Source of the DNA: Gammaproteobacteria bacterium
Lineage (GTDB): Bacteria > Pseudomonadota > Gammaproteobacteria > Pseudomonadales > Azotimanducaceae
Direction: 5' to 3'
NCBI GenBank assembly: GCA_028818795.1
Contig: JAPPND010000032.1
Coordinates: 1 to 42,454 of the forward strand
DNA length: 42,454 nt
Each line of letters opens with the position of its first letter. The stretch's first letter is position 1. The translations under genes were made by a program, and so were the position numbers. The notes beneath the pieces are model-generated. The model was given only the letters and a program-made list of their open reading frames with translations, searched no databases and was not told the origin of the DNA. Shown here in pieces: positions 1 through 8,459 of this stretch.

Positions 1-2
1 TG

Positions 3-1148
3 CTGTCCGCCACGTTCGTGCGCAACGTGAACGCGGCAGGACGCTACGGCGACGGTCGCGGCGGTCTCGGGCTCGGCCTGCTGGTCAGGCCCGCGCTGCG
101 CGGCGGCCTCAACAAGTCATGGACGCAGAACGTGCGCATCGATGGCCGGCCCACCAGCCTAGGCCTCGGCCGGTATCCAGTCGTCACCCTGGCCATGGCC
201 CGTGAGCGCGCACTCGAGAACGCCCGGACCATCGCTCGCGGGCGCGACCCGCGGCGCATCGCGAAATCCGTGCCGACCTTCGCGCAGGCGGTGGACACCG
301 TCATCGCGATCCACGCTCCCAACTGGAAGGACCGCGCCGGCTCCGAACGCCAGTGGCGCGCGAGCCTCGCCACCTACGCCCTGCCCCACATCGGCGGCAA
401 GACGGTCGATGCCGTGACCAGCGCCGACGTCATGGCCGTGCTGCTGCCCATCTGGTCCACCAGGCGCGTCACCGCCACCCGGGTGCGGCAGCGCATCGGC
501 GCGGTCATGAAGTGGGCCGTCGCTCAGGGACTGCGCCTCGACAACCCCGCCGGCGACGCCATCGCCGCCGCGTTGCCCAAGTCCGCCCCCGTGCAGCGCC
601 ACCAGCGCGCCCTGCCGCACATGGAGGTCGGCGCCGCGCTCGCGCGGGTGCGGAGCTGCGATGCCTACCGCGCCATCCGGCTGGCGTTCGAGTTCCTGGT
701 ACTGACCGCCGCCCGCTCGGGCGAGGTGCGCAACGCCCGGTGGGAGGAGATCGACCGCGACGGCGCGGTGTGGACGATTCCCGCCGCGCGCATGAAGAAC
801 GGCCGCGAGCACCGGGTGCCGCTGTCGGACCGCGCCCTCGAGGTGCTCGACGAGGCGCGCGAACTGGCCGCCGCCGGCGACTGGGTGTTTCCGTCGCCGA
901 CCGGCCGCGCACTGCACCAGAAACACCTGTCGGAGCTCCTGCGCGCGCTGCGCGTGGACGCGGTGCCGCACGGCTTCCGCTCGAGCTTCCGCGACTGGGC
1001 GGCGGAGTGCACCGACGCGCCGCGCGAGGTCTGCGAGCTCGCCCTGGCGCACGTCAACGGCGATCGGGTGGAAGCGGCCTACCGGCGCAGCGACCTGTTC
1101 GAGCGGCGCCGCGTGCTGATGGCGGACTGGGCCGGCTACCTCGGCTGA
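3..1148 (+). CDS. Tyrosine-type site-specific integrase (CP4/P4-like, DUF4102 N-terminus), 5' end cut by window
   Basis: Catalyses site-specific recombination for integration and excision of a genomic island. The reading frame is open to the left edge; the first visible residues (LSATFVRNVN) match residues 6 onward of the intact integrase at 32286, so only about five to ten residues are missing. The N-terminal arm-binding domain (GRYGDGRGG, SLGLGRYPVVTLAMAR) is followed by a core-binding region and a C-terminal catalytic domain. The catalytic Arg lies in TAARSGEVR, the HxxR box in HGFRSSFRDW, the second His in LALAHVNGD and the likely nucleophile Tyr in VEAAYRRSD. The GTG at 18 is an internal codon, not a convincing start. 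It marks one end of the left mobile region; no tRNA attachment site is visible beside it. Confidence 0.93.
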   Translation: MSATFVRNVNAAGRYGDGRGGLGLGLLVRPALRGGLNKSWTQNVRIDGRPTSLGLGRYPVVTLAMARERALENARTIARGRDPRRIAKSVPTFAQAVDTVIAIHAPNWKDRAGSERQWRASLATYALPHIGGKTVDAVTSADVMAVLLPIWSTRRVTATRVRQRIGAVMKWAVAQGLRLDNPAGDAIAAALPKSAPVQRHQRALPHMEVGAALARVRSCDAYRAIRLAFEFLVLTAARSGEVRNARWEEIDRDGAVWTIPAARMKNGREHRVPLSDRALEVLDEARELAAAGDWVFPSPTGRALHQKHLSELLRALRVDAVPHGFRSSFRDWAAECTDAPREVCELALAHVNGDRVEAAYRRSDLFERRRVLMADWAGYLG

Positions 1149-1385
1149 CCGGCGGCGGACCGCAACCTCGACCGCCTGCCGCCGCGATATCGGATTTGCC
1201 GCCGGATTCGGCCTCGACTAGAAGTGCGCTTGCAGGGCGTCGACCGGCGCGTCGCGAGCCTGGTGCGCCGCGGATGCTCACGTCGTTCCGGCATGATCCC
1301 CTTCCGGGCGTCTTCCCGACTCAGCCGTCCCAGGCCTCTCCGCCGACCGGTCCGACGTGCGCGCTCCGTCGTCGCAGGCGAGCCT

Positions 1386-1700
1386 TCACGGACCACCCCC
1401 GGCGCGTGTGAAGCGTACGAGCCCTTCGCGCGCGTGCACGGACTCCAACCGCCAGCCCGCCGCCAAACAGGCGCGCGCCGCCGCGCTGGCGCCCCAGCCG
1501 GCCGCATCCGCCCACCACTCGTCGGACTCCCCCGCGATGCGGAACTCCCCGCCGGTGAGGTCCTGAACACGCTCCACAGGCAACGTGCACGAGACACCCG
1601 TCACCCTGGCGAGGTATGCCGCGAGGGGCTGGCAACCGTCCAACCGTCCGACTCCACCATCCTGCAAGCTCCGGCGAACGACCAGCCGCCCCTCCGTCAT
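1386..1700 (-). CDS. Small DUF7662-like protein of unknown function (104 aa)
   Basis: The middle and C-terminal part read like the small DUF7662-type family: a PLAAYL helix, a VERVQDLTGGEF segment, a paired Trp (EWWAD) and a terminal GWRLESVHAREGLVRFTR strand, corresponding to the family pattern WW...AGW.V..V....V.F.R. These residues lie at about 24-98. No catalytic motif is known to me for the family. The ATG at 1700 is the only good start, and I see no strong Shine-Dalgarno before it. It sits alone between an integrase and a dead IS. The family assignment is from memory of the pattern, not from a search. Confidence 0.55.
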   Translation of the reverse strand: MTEGRLVVRRSLQDGGVGRLDGCQPLAAYLARVTGVSCTLPVERVQDLTGGEFRIAGESDEWWADAAGWGASAAARACLAAGWRLESVHAREGLVRFTRAGGGP

Positions 1701-1796
1701 CCAATCAGCGCAACGCCTGACCAGTGCCGACGTCGTCCGCGAGAACGCAACGGGTCCGATGGCATTGCCGCCCAGTCACCGCGATTCCGCTCGGCG

Positions 1797-1822
1797 TTGA
1801 CCGATCGACAAGCATCGGTCAA
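1797..1822. repeat. Perfect inverted repeat, 9-bp arms
   Basis: TTGACCGAT and ATCGGTCAA are separated by 8 bases. It lies about 100 bases upstream of the minus-strand gene that starts at 1700 and is followed on the plus strand by an AT-rich stretch (AAATGAGAATTTAATC). It could be an operator or a terminator for lost plus-strand sequence; there is no T-run to decide. Confidence 0.5.
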
Positions 1823-1974
1823 ATGAGAATTTAATCACAACACGTCCCCGCCCGCTTCTCCCCCACCGGGCCGACCGCTTGCCGCGGCCCCCTTGCCCGA
1901 TCGCGCCGCTCCGCCTCCCGATCCCCGACCCGGCCGCCGCCGCGACCACTCCGCCGGTTGCGCGAGACAATCGC

Positions 1975-2703
1975 TCATCCACACGATCTCCACAGGATTC
2001 CCGCCCCGAATCGCGCCCCACAGTGCTCTCGTTTCCCAAATCGCGGGGCAAACATCGAACGAGGCCGCTCTGCGCGTCGCCAGGGACGCGATTCCGCGCC
2101 CCGGTGTTTCCCCATGGCAAAGCTGCCGTCGGGCAGGTCGCTCACGGCATGGGCCTCGGCGTCGAGCATGGCGAAGGAGACGCCCGGCCTGAGGCATTGC
2201 TCGGCACCGGGCAGGGAGCGCAGCTTGTCGTAGGGCGTCCGGACGTCCCGGGCCCGGTAGACGCGCTTGACGCGGCCGTTGGCGCCCTCGCGCTCGGTGG
2301 CGAACAGGCAGGGCCGGTGGTAGTTGAGGTACGGCGACAGGTGCTCGCGGGCGAACGCGTCGACGAGCGGCGCGAAGCGCTGCGGGATGTGGTCGTGGCC
2401 GAGGAAGCGGCGCACGACGTTGGCGTTTCTGCCCTCGACCAGGGCGTTGTCGGTGGAGCGCCGCGGCCGCGACTTAGTGAAGTCGCGGACGTGCAGCTTG
2501 CCGAGCAACGCGGCGACGGTGTGGTTGACGTACTCGGAGCCGTTGTCGGCGTGGAAGCCGACCACGACGAACGGGAACAGCCCGAGCAGGCCGTCGAGCA
2601 CCGGCACGAGGAGGCGCTCGGAGATCGCCGGCTCGTTCGCCTCCACGAAGGCGGCAACCTGCCCGATGGTCCGAATCCGTTCGGTCTGAAGTGTCACGAT
2701 CAT
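1975..2703 (-). pseudogene. IS transposase remnant (rve/DDE integrase-core), internally deleted and 3'-replaced
   Basis: The reading frame begins with what looks like the true N-terminus of this transposase type (MIVTLQTERIRTIGQV, FVEANEP) and then jumps straight into the second half of the catalytic core (ISERLLVPVLDGLLGLFPFV). The second catalytic Asp is in GFHADNGSEY and the Glu in DNALVEGRN. The DNA-binding region and the first catalytic Asp are missing, as from an in-frame deletion of well over 100 residues. C-terminal family sequence continues through TPYDKLRSLPGAEQCL to about 2120 and then gives way to unrelated residues. The product cannot be an active transposase. The open frame suggests a fairly recent deletion. 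Confidence 0.8.
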
Positions 2704-2729
2704 CTCCCGATGATCCCCGACTCGCCGAC

Positions 2730-2774
2730 TTCAGGCTCACTTTGCGTTGGAATCGTACTTCACGTTCAGGCTCA
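2730..2774 (-). repeat. Direct repeats at the presumed IS left end
   Basis: TGAGCCTGAA occurs twice on the minus strand (2774-2765 and 2739-2730), 35 bases apart start to start, just upstream of the transposase start. Repeats in this position are typical of transposase-binding sites within an IS terminus. The other end of the element was not found. Confidence 0.45.
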
Positions 2775-3008
2775 TGTCGCATTGGACAGACAAGGCTGGT
2801 AGTTGCGTGAACGCGCCCAGGAGTGTAAGTTCGATCAGGCTGATTGTGTGCATAAGCACGTTGGCTCCGATGCCGGAGTGCCTTTCGAATACAATGGCCA
2901 CTCCGGCAAATAGACGGGTCTTCGCTCATGCACGGTAACGCAACTGCACGGCGCTCGGTCGACGAGCCGCTCGACGAGTGATGACGGTGTCGATGACAAG
3001 GGGACCCA

Positions 3009-3448
3009 ATGAAACACCTACTCAAATACCTCGCAACGCCCTTAGTGTTCACGCTGGCCTTTTTGCTTGGCGGAATGCCCGACGCCCCGATCGCCAGTGT
3101 CTTGCCCACCGTCGGTGGCTGTGCGTTCGCGACCGGCCCGGCTATGTAGGGTCCGCAGGCGGGACAAGCGAACCGGGCGTACTGGACCAATTCACCGACT
3201 GTATAGCAACAGGTGCCGCAAACGCGACAGTAGGGGAACTCATAGCGTGCGGCGTGACCACTGCGCTGATCGGAACGGCCTTGACCGCAGCCGCAGTTGC
3301 ATCGGGAGGACTCACTGTCGCCATACTAGGAACCATAGTGGCGGCGATAACTTCCGTGGGCTTTGCTCTTGCATGTACGTGCATGATGGGCATTGATCAC
3401 TATTTGGAGGATGTGTTGCCTCCTCCACCGCCTCCATCGGATGATTAG
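3009..3448 (+). CDS. Small secreted, hydrophobic Gly/Ala-rich protein, bacteriocin-like, split by a frameshift
   Basis: A strong ribosome site (AAGGGGA, 5 bases before the ATG) precedes MKHLLKYLATPLVFTLAFLL, a clear signal-peptide-like segment with a possible cleavage site near APIA-S. That frame stops at 3147. The -1 frame is open from there to 3448 and gives a coherent protein: a Gly/Ser spacer, a Cys-containing segment, a long Ala/Gly/Val hydrophobic stretch (about 3235-3390), a CTC motif and an acidic tail with six prolines. A single-base indel near 3130-3147 would join the two halves. Length and composition recall membrane-active microcins or class II-type bacteriocins, but I recognise no specific family. 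The two small membrane genes behind it would be candidates for immunity proteins. Confidence 0.45.
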
Positions 3449-3466
3449 CCAAAGGAAGTGTCAGAA

Positions 3467-3673
3467 ATGAAGATCAAAAGTGTCTCGTCAATTCCCGTCT
3501 TCTTCTTGGTGACGGTGGCCGTGGTAGTGTTTTGTGCTCCCTTTGCGCTGTTCGGCGGAGTCAATCCGGTCGTCTTGACGTGGTTTGGAATTATCGCCAT
3601 TGCTTCCTGCTTTTTGGGTGCCCACTTAGGTGAACGCTGGACACGAGGGTCCACGTCCGAAAACCAAGAATAA
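3467..3673 (+). CDS. Two-helix membrane protein (68 aa), possible immunity-type partner
   Basis: AAAGGAAG ends about nine bases before the ATG, so this start is preferred over the in-frame ATG-less upstream codons. The protein has two hydrophobic segments (about residues 8-29 and 33-52) and ends in a charged tail (GERWTRGSTSENQE). It begins 18 bases after the preceding bacteriocin-like gene and is surely co-transcribed with it. Its C-terminal pattern (hydrophobic helix, then G..LGERWTRG) recurs in the next fragment (G..LGRRMYQRG), suggesting a tandem duplication. Function unknown. Confidence 0.55.
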   Translation: MKIKSVSSIPVFFLVTVAVVVFCAPFALFGGVNPVVLTWFGIIAIASCFLGAHLGERWTRGSTSENQE

Positions 3674-3680
3674 GCTGGTC

Positions 3681-3961
3681 TTGCCGTCAATCCGCCTTCG
3701 GAGGGCAACCGTAGCTCTGCTCGGCACTCTCGGCGGTATAGGTGTCATGATCGGCGCGACAGTCGTGACCCAATCGTGTTCGGTTTGGTGTGGGGGGTGA
3801 GCTGCATTGTGTTGTCCTGCTCGATCGCCACCTTCATGAACATGAACGTTCATGTTTTTTTGGCCATAGTGGCACTCGTGATTGGCGCTTGTATTGGCTG
3901 GCGTCTCGGACGAAGGATGTATCAACGGGGCCTCGAATGGCTAGTCGGCGGGGTCGGATAA
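3681..3961 (+). pseudogene. Second small membrane protein, frameshifted paralogue of the preceding gene
   Basis: One frame from about 3681 reads RRATVALLGTLGGIGVMIGA and ends at a stop near 3800; another frame (from 3776) continues MFGLVWGVSCIVLSCS with two membrane helices and a C-terminal GWRLGRRMYQRGLEW. Joining the two frames gives a protein similar in layout to the 68-residue gene upstream. I see no good start codon or ribosome site, so it is best treated as broken by a single-base indel. Confidence 0.4.
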
Positions 3962-4065
3962 ACAGAAGACAGCTATTGGGGCACCAGAGCACACCGATCT
4001 GATCCCGAACAGGGTCAATCTCACTTCGGCACACTTGGGGAATCTTCAATCGGCATTGACCCCCT

Positions 4066-5085
4066 TTACAACTGCCGCAGGTCCCAGTTCAGGTTCGCGC
4101 ACCGCGGGCCGATCCCGTAGCTGGCGTTGTCCCTGCGCACGTCACTGGCTTGCCGACCTTCCTGACGAGCCAGCACACGACGCCCGCAGGGCCCGGTAGC
4201 CCTGTAGCCGAGGCCGTGTGGCCGTGTAGCGTCTCGGACGCCTGCGCGGCACGCGGCGTCGCGCGTCGGTCGCATGCAGGAGCGTCTCGCCATCGTCGTC
4301 GCGCGCATCGGTGTCTGCGCCCGCCTCCAGAACATCCAGAACCGCATGGAAGGCAGCCGGATTGCCGGCGTTCTCCGCGGCATCGAGCAGCGCCGTACGG
4401 CCGCCCTCGTCGCGCGCCTCGAGCAGCAGGGCTGCCACGGCTCCGCCGGCGTTGCGCAGGCCATGCATCGGCGCGGAGCCCGAGCCGTCCAATGCGGCTA
4501 CGCCCGCGCCAGCGGCCAGCAACGCCGCAACGGCGGCGGGAGCCGCGCCGCTGCGGACCGCGATGTGCGGCGGCGTCTCGCCGCCCCCGTCGTGCGGCGT
4601 GGGCTTCGTCGGCGCATCGGGTTCGGCGCCTGCGGCGATCAATGCCTCGACGGTCCGCGCATCCTTGGCCTCGTACGCTGCCGAGTGGAGGGGCGTCCGG
4701 GCGCTGCGGCCATACACGTTGGGGTCGGCTCCGGCGTCGAGCAACACCTCGACGACCCGTTCGTCGGGCCGCCGCGGCGCGAACGCCTGCGTCAGCGCCG
4801 TCGCACCGTGACCGTCCTGGGCATCAATGTCGACGCCGGTGCCGACAGAATGCGCAGAACGCGCGAGTCAGCGCCGGCGCTCGCCGCCGCGTGCAGGGCC
4901 GACCCTCCGCCGTAGTTCACGGCCAGCGGATCCGCGCCGGCACCGAGGCAGGCCCGGACATCTGCCACCGCCGCCTCCCGGAAGAACTCCTCCGTCGGAC
5001 ACAGCTCGCAACGGCTCTCCTGCGGACCGCTGAGCGCGCACGCGGACGGGGCCCCTAAGACGACTCCAGCGGCAACGTTCCGCAC
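4066..5085 (-). pseudogene. Ankyrin-repeat protein, broken by at least two frameshifts
   Basis: The start (ATG at 5085) gives a signal-like N-terminus (MRNVAAGVVLGAPSACAL) followed by an ankyrin repeat (ACLGAGADPLAVNYGGGSALHAAA). The frame then breaks near 4835. In the next frame repeats resume (VDIDAQDGHGATALTQAF, LLDAGADPNVYGRSARTPLH, LIAAGAEPDAP, LLAAGAGVAALDG, VLEAGADTDARDDDGETLLHA), and a second break falls near 4270. A third frame closes with DNASYGIGPRCANLNWDLRQL. Ankyrin proteins bind other proteins and some are host-interaction factors, but the partner is unknown. The original would have been about 340 residues. Confidence 0.75.
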
Positions 5086-5127
5086 TGTTCCTCCGTTAGT
5101 CGACCCTGACCGGACGCCGTCGTCGTG

Positions 5128-5500
5128 TTACTCACGTTGCCCGCCTCGGTGTTGGCCTCCGCGCTTGGCGTCGAGGCTCGACGCGAGATTGCCCGGAATC
5201 AATGCACGGTTGCCCGTTCGCATGCCGCCACTTGGACTTCTCGCGGGGTGCCGCCGAGTCGTGCTTCGAGGGCCTTCCCCCGTTCGGACGTAGTGGGCCT
5301 CATTGATCGTCTCGATGGAGACGTGCGGCTCCTCCCCGGCGGCCCGGGCAGCTCTCAGAGCCGCCACAGCGTTGTAGTGGGACTGTTCGGCCAGCGACTT
5401 GAGAAACGCCTGTGTTCGTCGATCACGGGTCGCCTCGGATGGCTCACGAGGGAAGCGAACTATACATGCCGACCCACGCCTGATCGCCCCTCGGCATGGT
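5128..5500 (-). pseudogene. Coding-like fragment of unknown function
   Basis: The frame ending at 5128 has a protein-like stretch (DRRTQAFLKSLAEQSHYNAV, then AALRAARAAGEEPHVSIETI and NEAHYVRTGEG) with no plausible start codon. Immediately upstream another minus-strand frame (5444-5653) ends with MPRGDQAWVGMYSSLPS at about the same place, so a frameshift near 5450 may have split one gene. I do not recognise the family. The remaining bases between 5500 and 5740 show nothing else I can support. Confidence 0.25.
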
Positions 5501-5746
5501 GAACGAGCGCATGTGCTTGCAGGGTTGAAGTAGCGCCTTGATCGACCATCCCGACTGCCTAGACGCCTTAGGGCCGTCCGACAAGCGACAGCCCCACAAG
5601 GCACCCGACATCGAACGCGCCGAGTTACGCAATACGTTGCTCGACATGAACAAGGGTGACAGCTTGGTCTAGGAATCGAACTCGAGGCCGACCGGAGAAC
5701 GAGATGCAGACTGCACCCATACCAGCGAAACCGGTAGGATACGGAG

Positions 5747-6103
5747 ATGACCCTGAATGCGGATGATAGGTTCTGGATGCAGCAGTTGACGTCCGAATCC
5801 GAGGGCGTCATGTCCCTATGGCGGACCTACATCATCATAGTTGCCGTCATAGTCGGGTTTCTGGCCAGCGCGAAGCCGAGTCTCGATCAGCGCTTCTTCA
5901 TAGCGGCGCTGTTCCTCATCGTCGCCGTCTACAACCTCGTGCCAATGTACTTGGCGCAGGTTCGGGTCGAAAAGATATCCTGTATGTTGACCAAATCCGG
6001 CAACGTCGACTCCGCATTGGCACGGCGCAGCAAACCGGAGCAGTTGGTAGGACTGCACATCCTCGTGGACGCCGCCGTCGTCGTGTTTGTCCTCTGGCCT
6101 TAA
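5747..6103 (+). CDS. Small integral membrane protein, unknown function (118 aa)
   Basis: Three hydrophobic segments are visible: SLWRTYIIIVAVIVGFLA (about 23-40), FFIAALFLIVAVYNLVPMYL (about 50-69) and HILVDAAVVVFVLW near the C-terminus (about 103-117). A charged loop (QVRVEKISCMLTKSG...RRSKPEQ) separates the second and third. GGATACGGAG directly precedes the ATG. There is no recognised domain. It stands alone, and codon use looks like that of normal high-GC genes, so it is probably a real gene. Confidence 0.6.
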   Translation: MTLNADDRFWMQQLTSESEGVMSLWRTYIIIVAVIVGFLASAKPSLDQRFFIAALFLIVAVYNLVPMYLAQVRVEKISCMLTKSGNVDSALARRSKPEQLVGLHILVDAAVVVFVLWP

Positions 6104-6550
6104 AGCTGCCCTAAGCCCTCCCTCAACCGCGCAGATCAGCCGCGGGGTTCCGAATCGGTCTGGACGCTCGCCCGGGGAAACCAATCAGGTCATCGACCGG
6201 AACGGACAGGTGAAGAAAAGAGCGGCACTGCCAAACGCCGCTGGTCGACGACGGCACGGTTCCCGTCCGCGACGTCCGCTCGGTGTTCCTCCCCGCCGGG
6301 CCGAAGATGGCCGGGAGCACCCTTCCAGCCATCGTCAGCCTTCCACGACGCCGACGGCGCCGTGTCACCCGGCAGGACCGCGGCGCCAGCGGAGGAGCGC
6401 GCAGGGCGGTTGACACGGCAACGGCGGTGGCGTTGCCGGCGCGACCCCGCCCGTATCCGGGCATCGGCGGGAAGCGGCTACTGCCCCGTTCGATTCGATC
6501 ACGCATCCGTCCGGCTGCGGGAGCCGCGCGAACCTGCGAGAATCCCCGGC
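6104..6550. other. Gene-poor stretch with coding-like scraps
   Basis: No complete gene is supported. On the plus strand, short protein-like runs occur in different frames (NQVIDRNGQVKKRAALP near 6180-6230; LVDDGTVPVRDVRSVFLP near 6243-6297; then MAGSTLPAIVSLP). They could be pieces of one gene broken by an indel near 6240. I do not recognise the family. Confidence 0.3.
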
Positions 6551-7420
6551 GTGACCGACCGACACCAAGCCGACCGGAGCGGCATCGCGGGATTCTTCCG
6601 TTTCCGCAGCCGCCGCGAACAGACCCGCGCCGACCTGCTCCTTCCGCCGCCCGGCGCCGCCGGCGTCTACGTGGACATCGAGAACCTGAGGAACGCCGAC
6701 CACGCGCGCACCGTCATCGGGACCGTCGTCCAGGACTGGCCCGAAGACCTGCCGCCGGTACGGCGCCTCTGCCTGTACGCCCCCGCCGACAAGACCGGCC
6801 TGTGGCGCGCCTGGGGCCCGGGCCGTTTCCCCGAACTCGACGTTCGAGTCCGCGGGATCCAGCGTTTCGCCCGCGAGTCGAAGAACTCCGCCGACATGGC
6901 CATCGTCGCGGACGCCATCGCCGACTTCGCCAACGGCACCGTCCGCCACGTCGCCGTCGTCAGCAACGACAGCGACTTCGGCGCCCTGTTCGTCAAACTC
7001 CAGGAGCTGGCCTCTTCGCCGGGCGGAACGGATGCGCCGCCGTTCCTCTGGATCAACCTCGCCGGGGGCAGCGGACTGTCCAGGGAGATCGTGGACTTCG
7101 TGCCCGAGCGGTTGCGCTGGGTGGTCGCCCCGCCTGCGCGCCAGCGCCCCGCCAAGGCATCGAGCCGCGCCGAGAACGACTCCGGCGGCCTTCCCGCAAT
7201 CCCGACCATCGTCGAGTGGCTGCTCGAGGAGATTCCGCCCGGCAAGTTCAGGGCCGGCGACGTCCTCGAGATCATCAGGCGACACTGCCCGCACCACCCG
7301 GCCGCCCAGACCGGCGGCGCCTGCGGGCGGTTCCTCTCCCGGCAGCTGATGCCGCTGCTTTGCGGCAGGGGAGTGTCCGTTGTCCGCCAGCGGCCGAGAA
7401 CCTACGAGAGAACGAATTGA
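6551..7420 (+). CDS. NYN-domain (PIN-like nuclease fold) protein with C-terminal helical domain (289 aa)
   Basis: NYN proteins are metal-dependent RNases of the PIN superfamily. The N-terminal strand carries the first acidic residue (GVYVDIENLRN, Asp about 42). It is followed by KNSADMAIVADAIADF and then VAVVSNDSDFGALF, the usual D...D...SxDxDF layout, ending near residue 190. A linker rich in Pro/Arg/Ala leads to a C-terminal domain (about 215-289: IPTIVEWLLEEIPPGKFRAG) that may be a winged-helix or LOTUS-like RNA-binding module. I chose the GTG at 6551 because the frame further upstream is Arg/Pro-rich low-complexity sequence. The gene is intact, unlike most of its neighbours. Target RNA unknown. 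Confidence 0.82.
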   Translation: MTDRHQADRSGIAGFFRFRSRREQTRADLLLPPPGAAGVYVDIENLRNADHARTVIGTVVQDWPEDLPPVRRLCLYAPADKTGLWRAWGPGRFPELDVRVRGIQRFARESKNSADMAIVADAIADFANGTVRHVAVVSNDSDFGALFVKLQELASSPGGTDAPPFLWINLAGGSGLSREIVDFVPERLRWVVAPPARQRPAKASSRAENDSGGLPAIPTIVEWLLEEIPPGKFRAGDVLEIIRRHCPHHPAAQTGGACGRFLSRQLMPLLCGRGVSVVRQRPRTYERTN

Positions 7421-7789
7421 CGCCCACCGTCGCCGGAGGGCAGGTCGCGGGAGTTCCGGTTCGGGCGCGGCAGCTCGGTATCGGCCGCGCCCCGCGGCCG
7501 CGGTCGCGGCCGGGAGCGAAGCGTGGTTCGTTGAGTTCTAATGGGCGACCCGGCACCCCCCAGGGTGTCCGGACCCCGCACCTTGGTGCGGCAATGCCCG
7601 TCGACGCGTATTCCCTTGCCGTCTCCTGCGGCGGCCGCGGCGTGTCCTGCGACATCTGGCCCGCCAGCCTATTCGGCACGCGCCGCGCCGCGCGCTGCCT
7701 GGTTCAGGCACGACGGGGATCTCCCCGTCCCGCGCGATGCGTCGCACCACGACCGTATCGCCGCCACGCCGGTTCCCCGGCGTTGCGCG
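7421..7789. other. No gene supported
   Basis: GC-rich sequence with open but unconvincing Arg/Pro-rich frames on both strands. A coding-like minus-strand run (GDTVVVRRIARDGEIPVV) near 7700-7760 may belong to the decayed two-copy element that follows. Confidence 0.4.
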
Positions 7790-8167
7790 TTTCCGCGCCA
7801 TGCGGCTTCCTGGCCGTTGGTGGTGCCGCCCCCATCCGCGCGCTACCGCGGATATGGCGGACCGTGCCCTGCGATGCGTCGACCGCCTGCGCCGCTGCGT
7901 CGCGGCTTGGCACTGGGTCGTCACCTCGGTTGACGCCGTCACGCCGGGCTCTTCCGTCCCGGCCACGTCGCACATGGCGACCGATTGACGCGGGGCACTC
8001 TAGCACCGCGTCACCACGCCGGCACCAACTTTCTTCTTACCGGAACGCTTGCCGCCGCTGGCCCGGAGGCCGATTCAGCGCCCCGTCACTACCGGATTCC
8101 CCACGGTCCGCGCAGGTGGGCATCCGGGCCGCGACGTTCTGGGAACATCCGGGTAGTGACGGGGCGC
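7790..8167 (-). repeat. Two-copy homologous element, copy A, with terminal hairpin
   Basis: This stretch aligns by eye, in the same order, with 36470-36801: a CCTGGCCGTT block, a CCCCCATCC/CCCCCATCG block, GATATGGCGGACCGTGCCCT (7851-7870), a TAGCACC.CGTCAC block near 8000-8015 and GGCCGATT before the hairpin. It ends in a perfect 16-bp inverted repeat, GCGCCCCGTCACTACC (8078-8093) and its complement (8152-8167), with a 58-base loop. On the minus strand one frame shares the run QGTVRHI with copy B's QGTVGHI, and three of four base differences there fall in third codon positions, hinting at a decayed helix-turn-helix gene. Nature otherwise unknown. Confidence 0.6.
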
Positions 8168-8346
8168 GGCCTGACCCGATCACGCGATCACGCGAACAGG
8201 CCGCACGTAGAGCGCACGCGGATTGTCTACGGCCTCCCTCCCGCCAGGCCAACCAACGCCGTCCTGTTCGGCGAGCGGTACTCGTCGGGCACTGCGTCGC
8301 GCAGCAGGTCGACGTCTTAGCGTGCGCGCTCCATTAGGTCGAGGAC

Positions 8347-8440
8347 ACCCTACTTCCGCGGCAACCTGCTCGACAAGAAAAGGGAACTCGTGCATCAGTG
8401 GCGGAGTACATCCAGAGACCTGATAACCGCCGAACGGGAC
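8347..8440 (+). pseudogene. C-terminal scrap of another tyrosine integrase
   Basis: YFRGNLLDKKRELVHQW followed, after a one-base shift, by AEYIQRPDN matches the usual C-terminal tail of P4-type integrases (A-Y-x-R-x-x-L-x-x-(K/R)-R-x-L-(M/V)-x-x-W-x-x-Y). It differs from the tail of the adjacent integrase remnant, so it is a separate gene's end. The rest of that gene is absent. Confidence 0.45.
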
Positions 8441-8459
8441 GCCAACATGTGACCAACGA

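Noticed and set aside
3130-3149. Programmed ribosomal frameshift in the bacteriocin-like gene
   Set aside because: No slippery heptamer or downstream stimulatory structure is evident, and neighbouring genes also carry simple indels, so mutation is the simpler reading.
6283-8337. A 684-codon plus-strand open frame
   Set aside because: It is Arg/Pro-rich, overlaps the NYN gene out of frame and has no recognisable domain. It is a by-product of high GC content.
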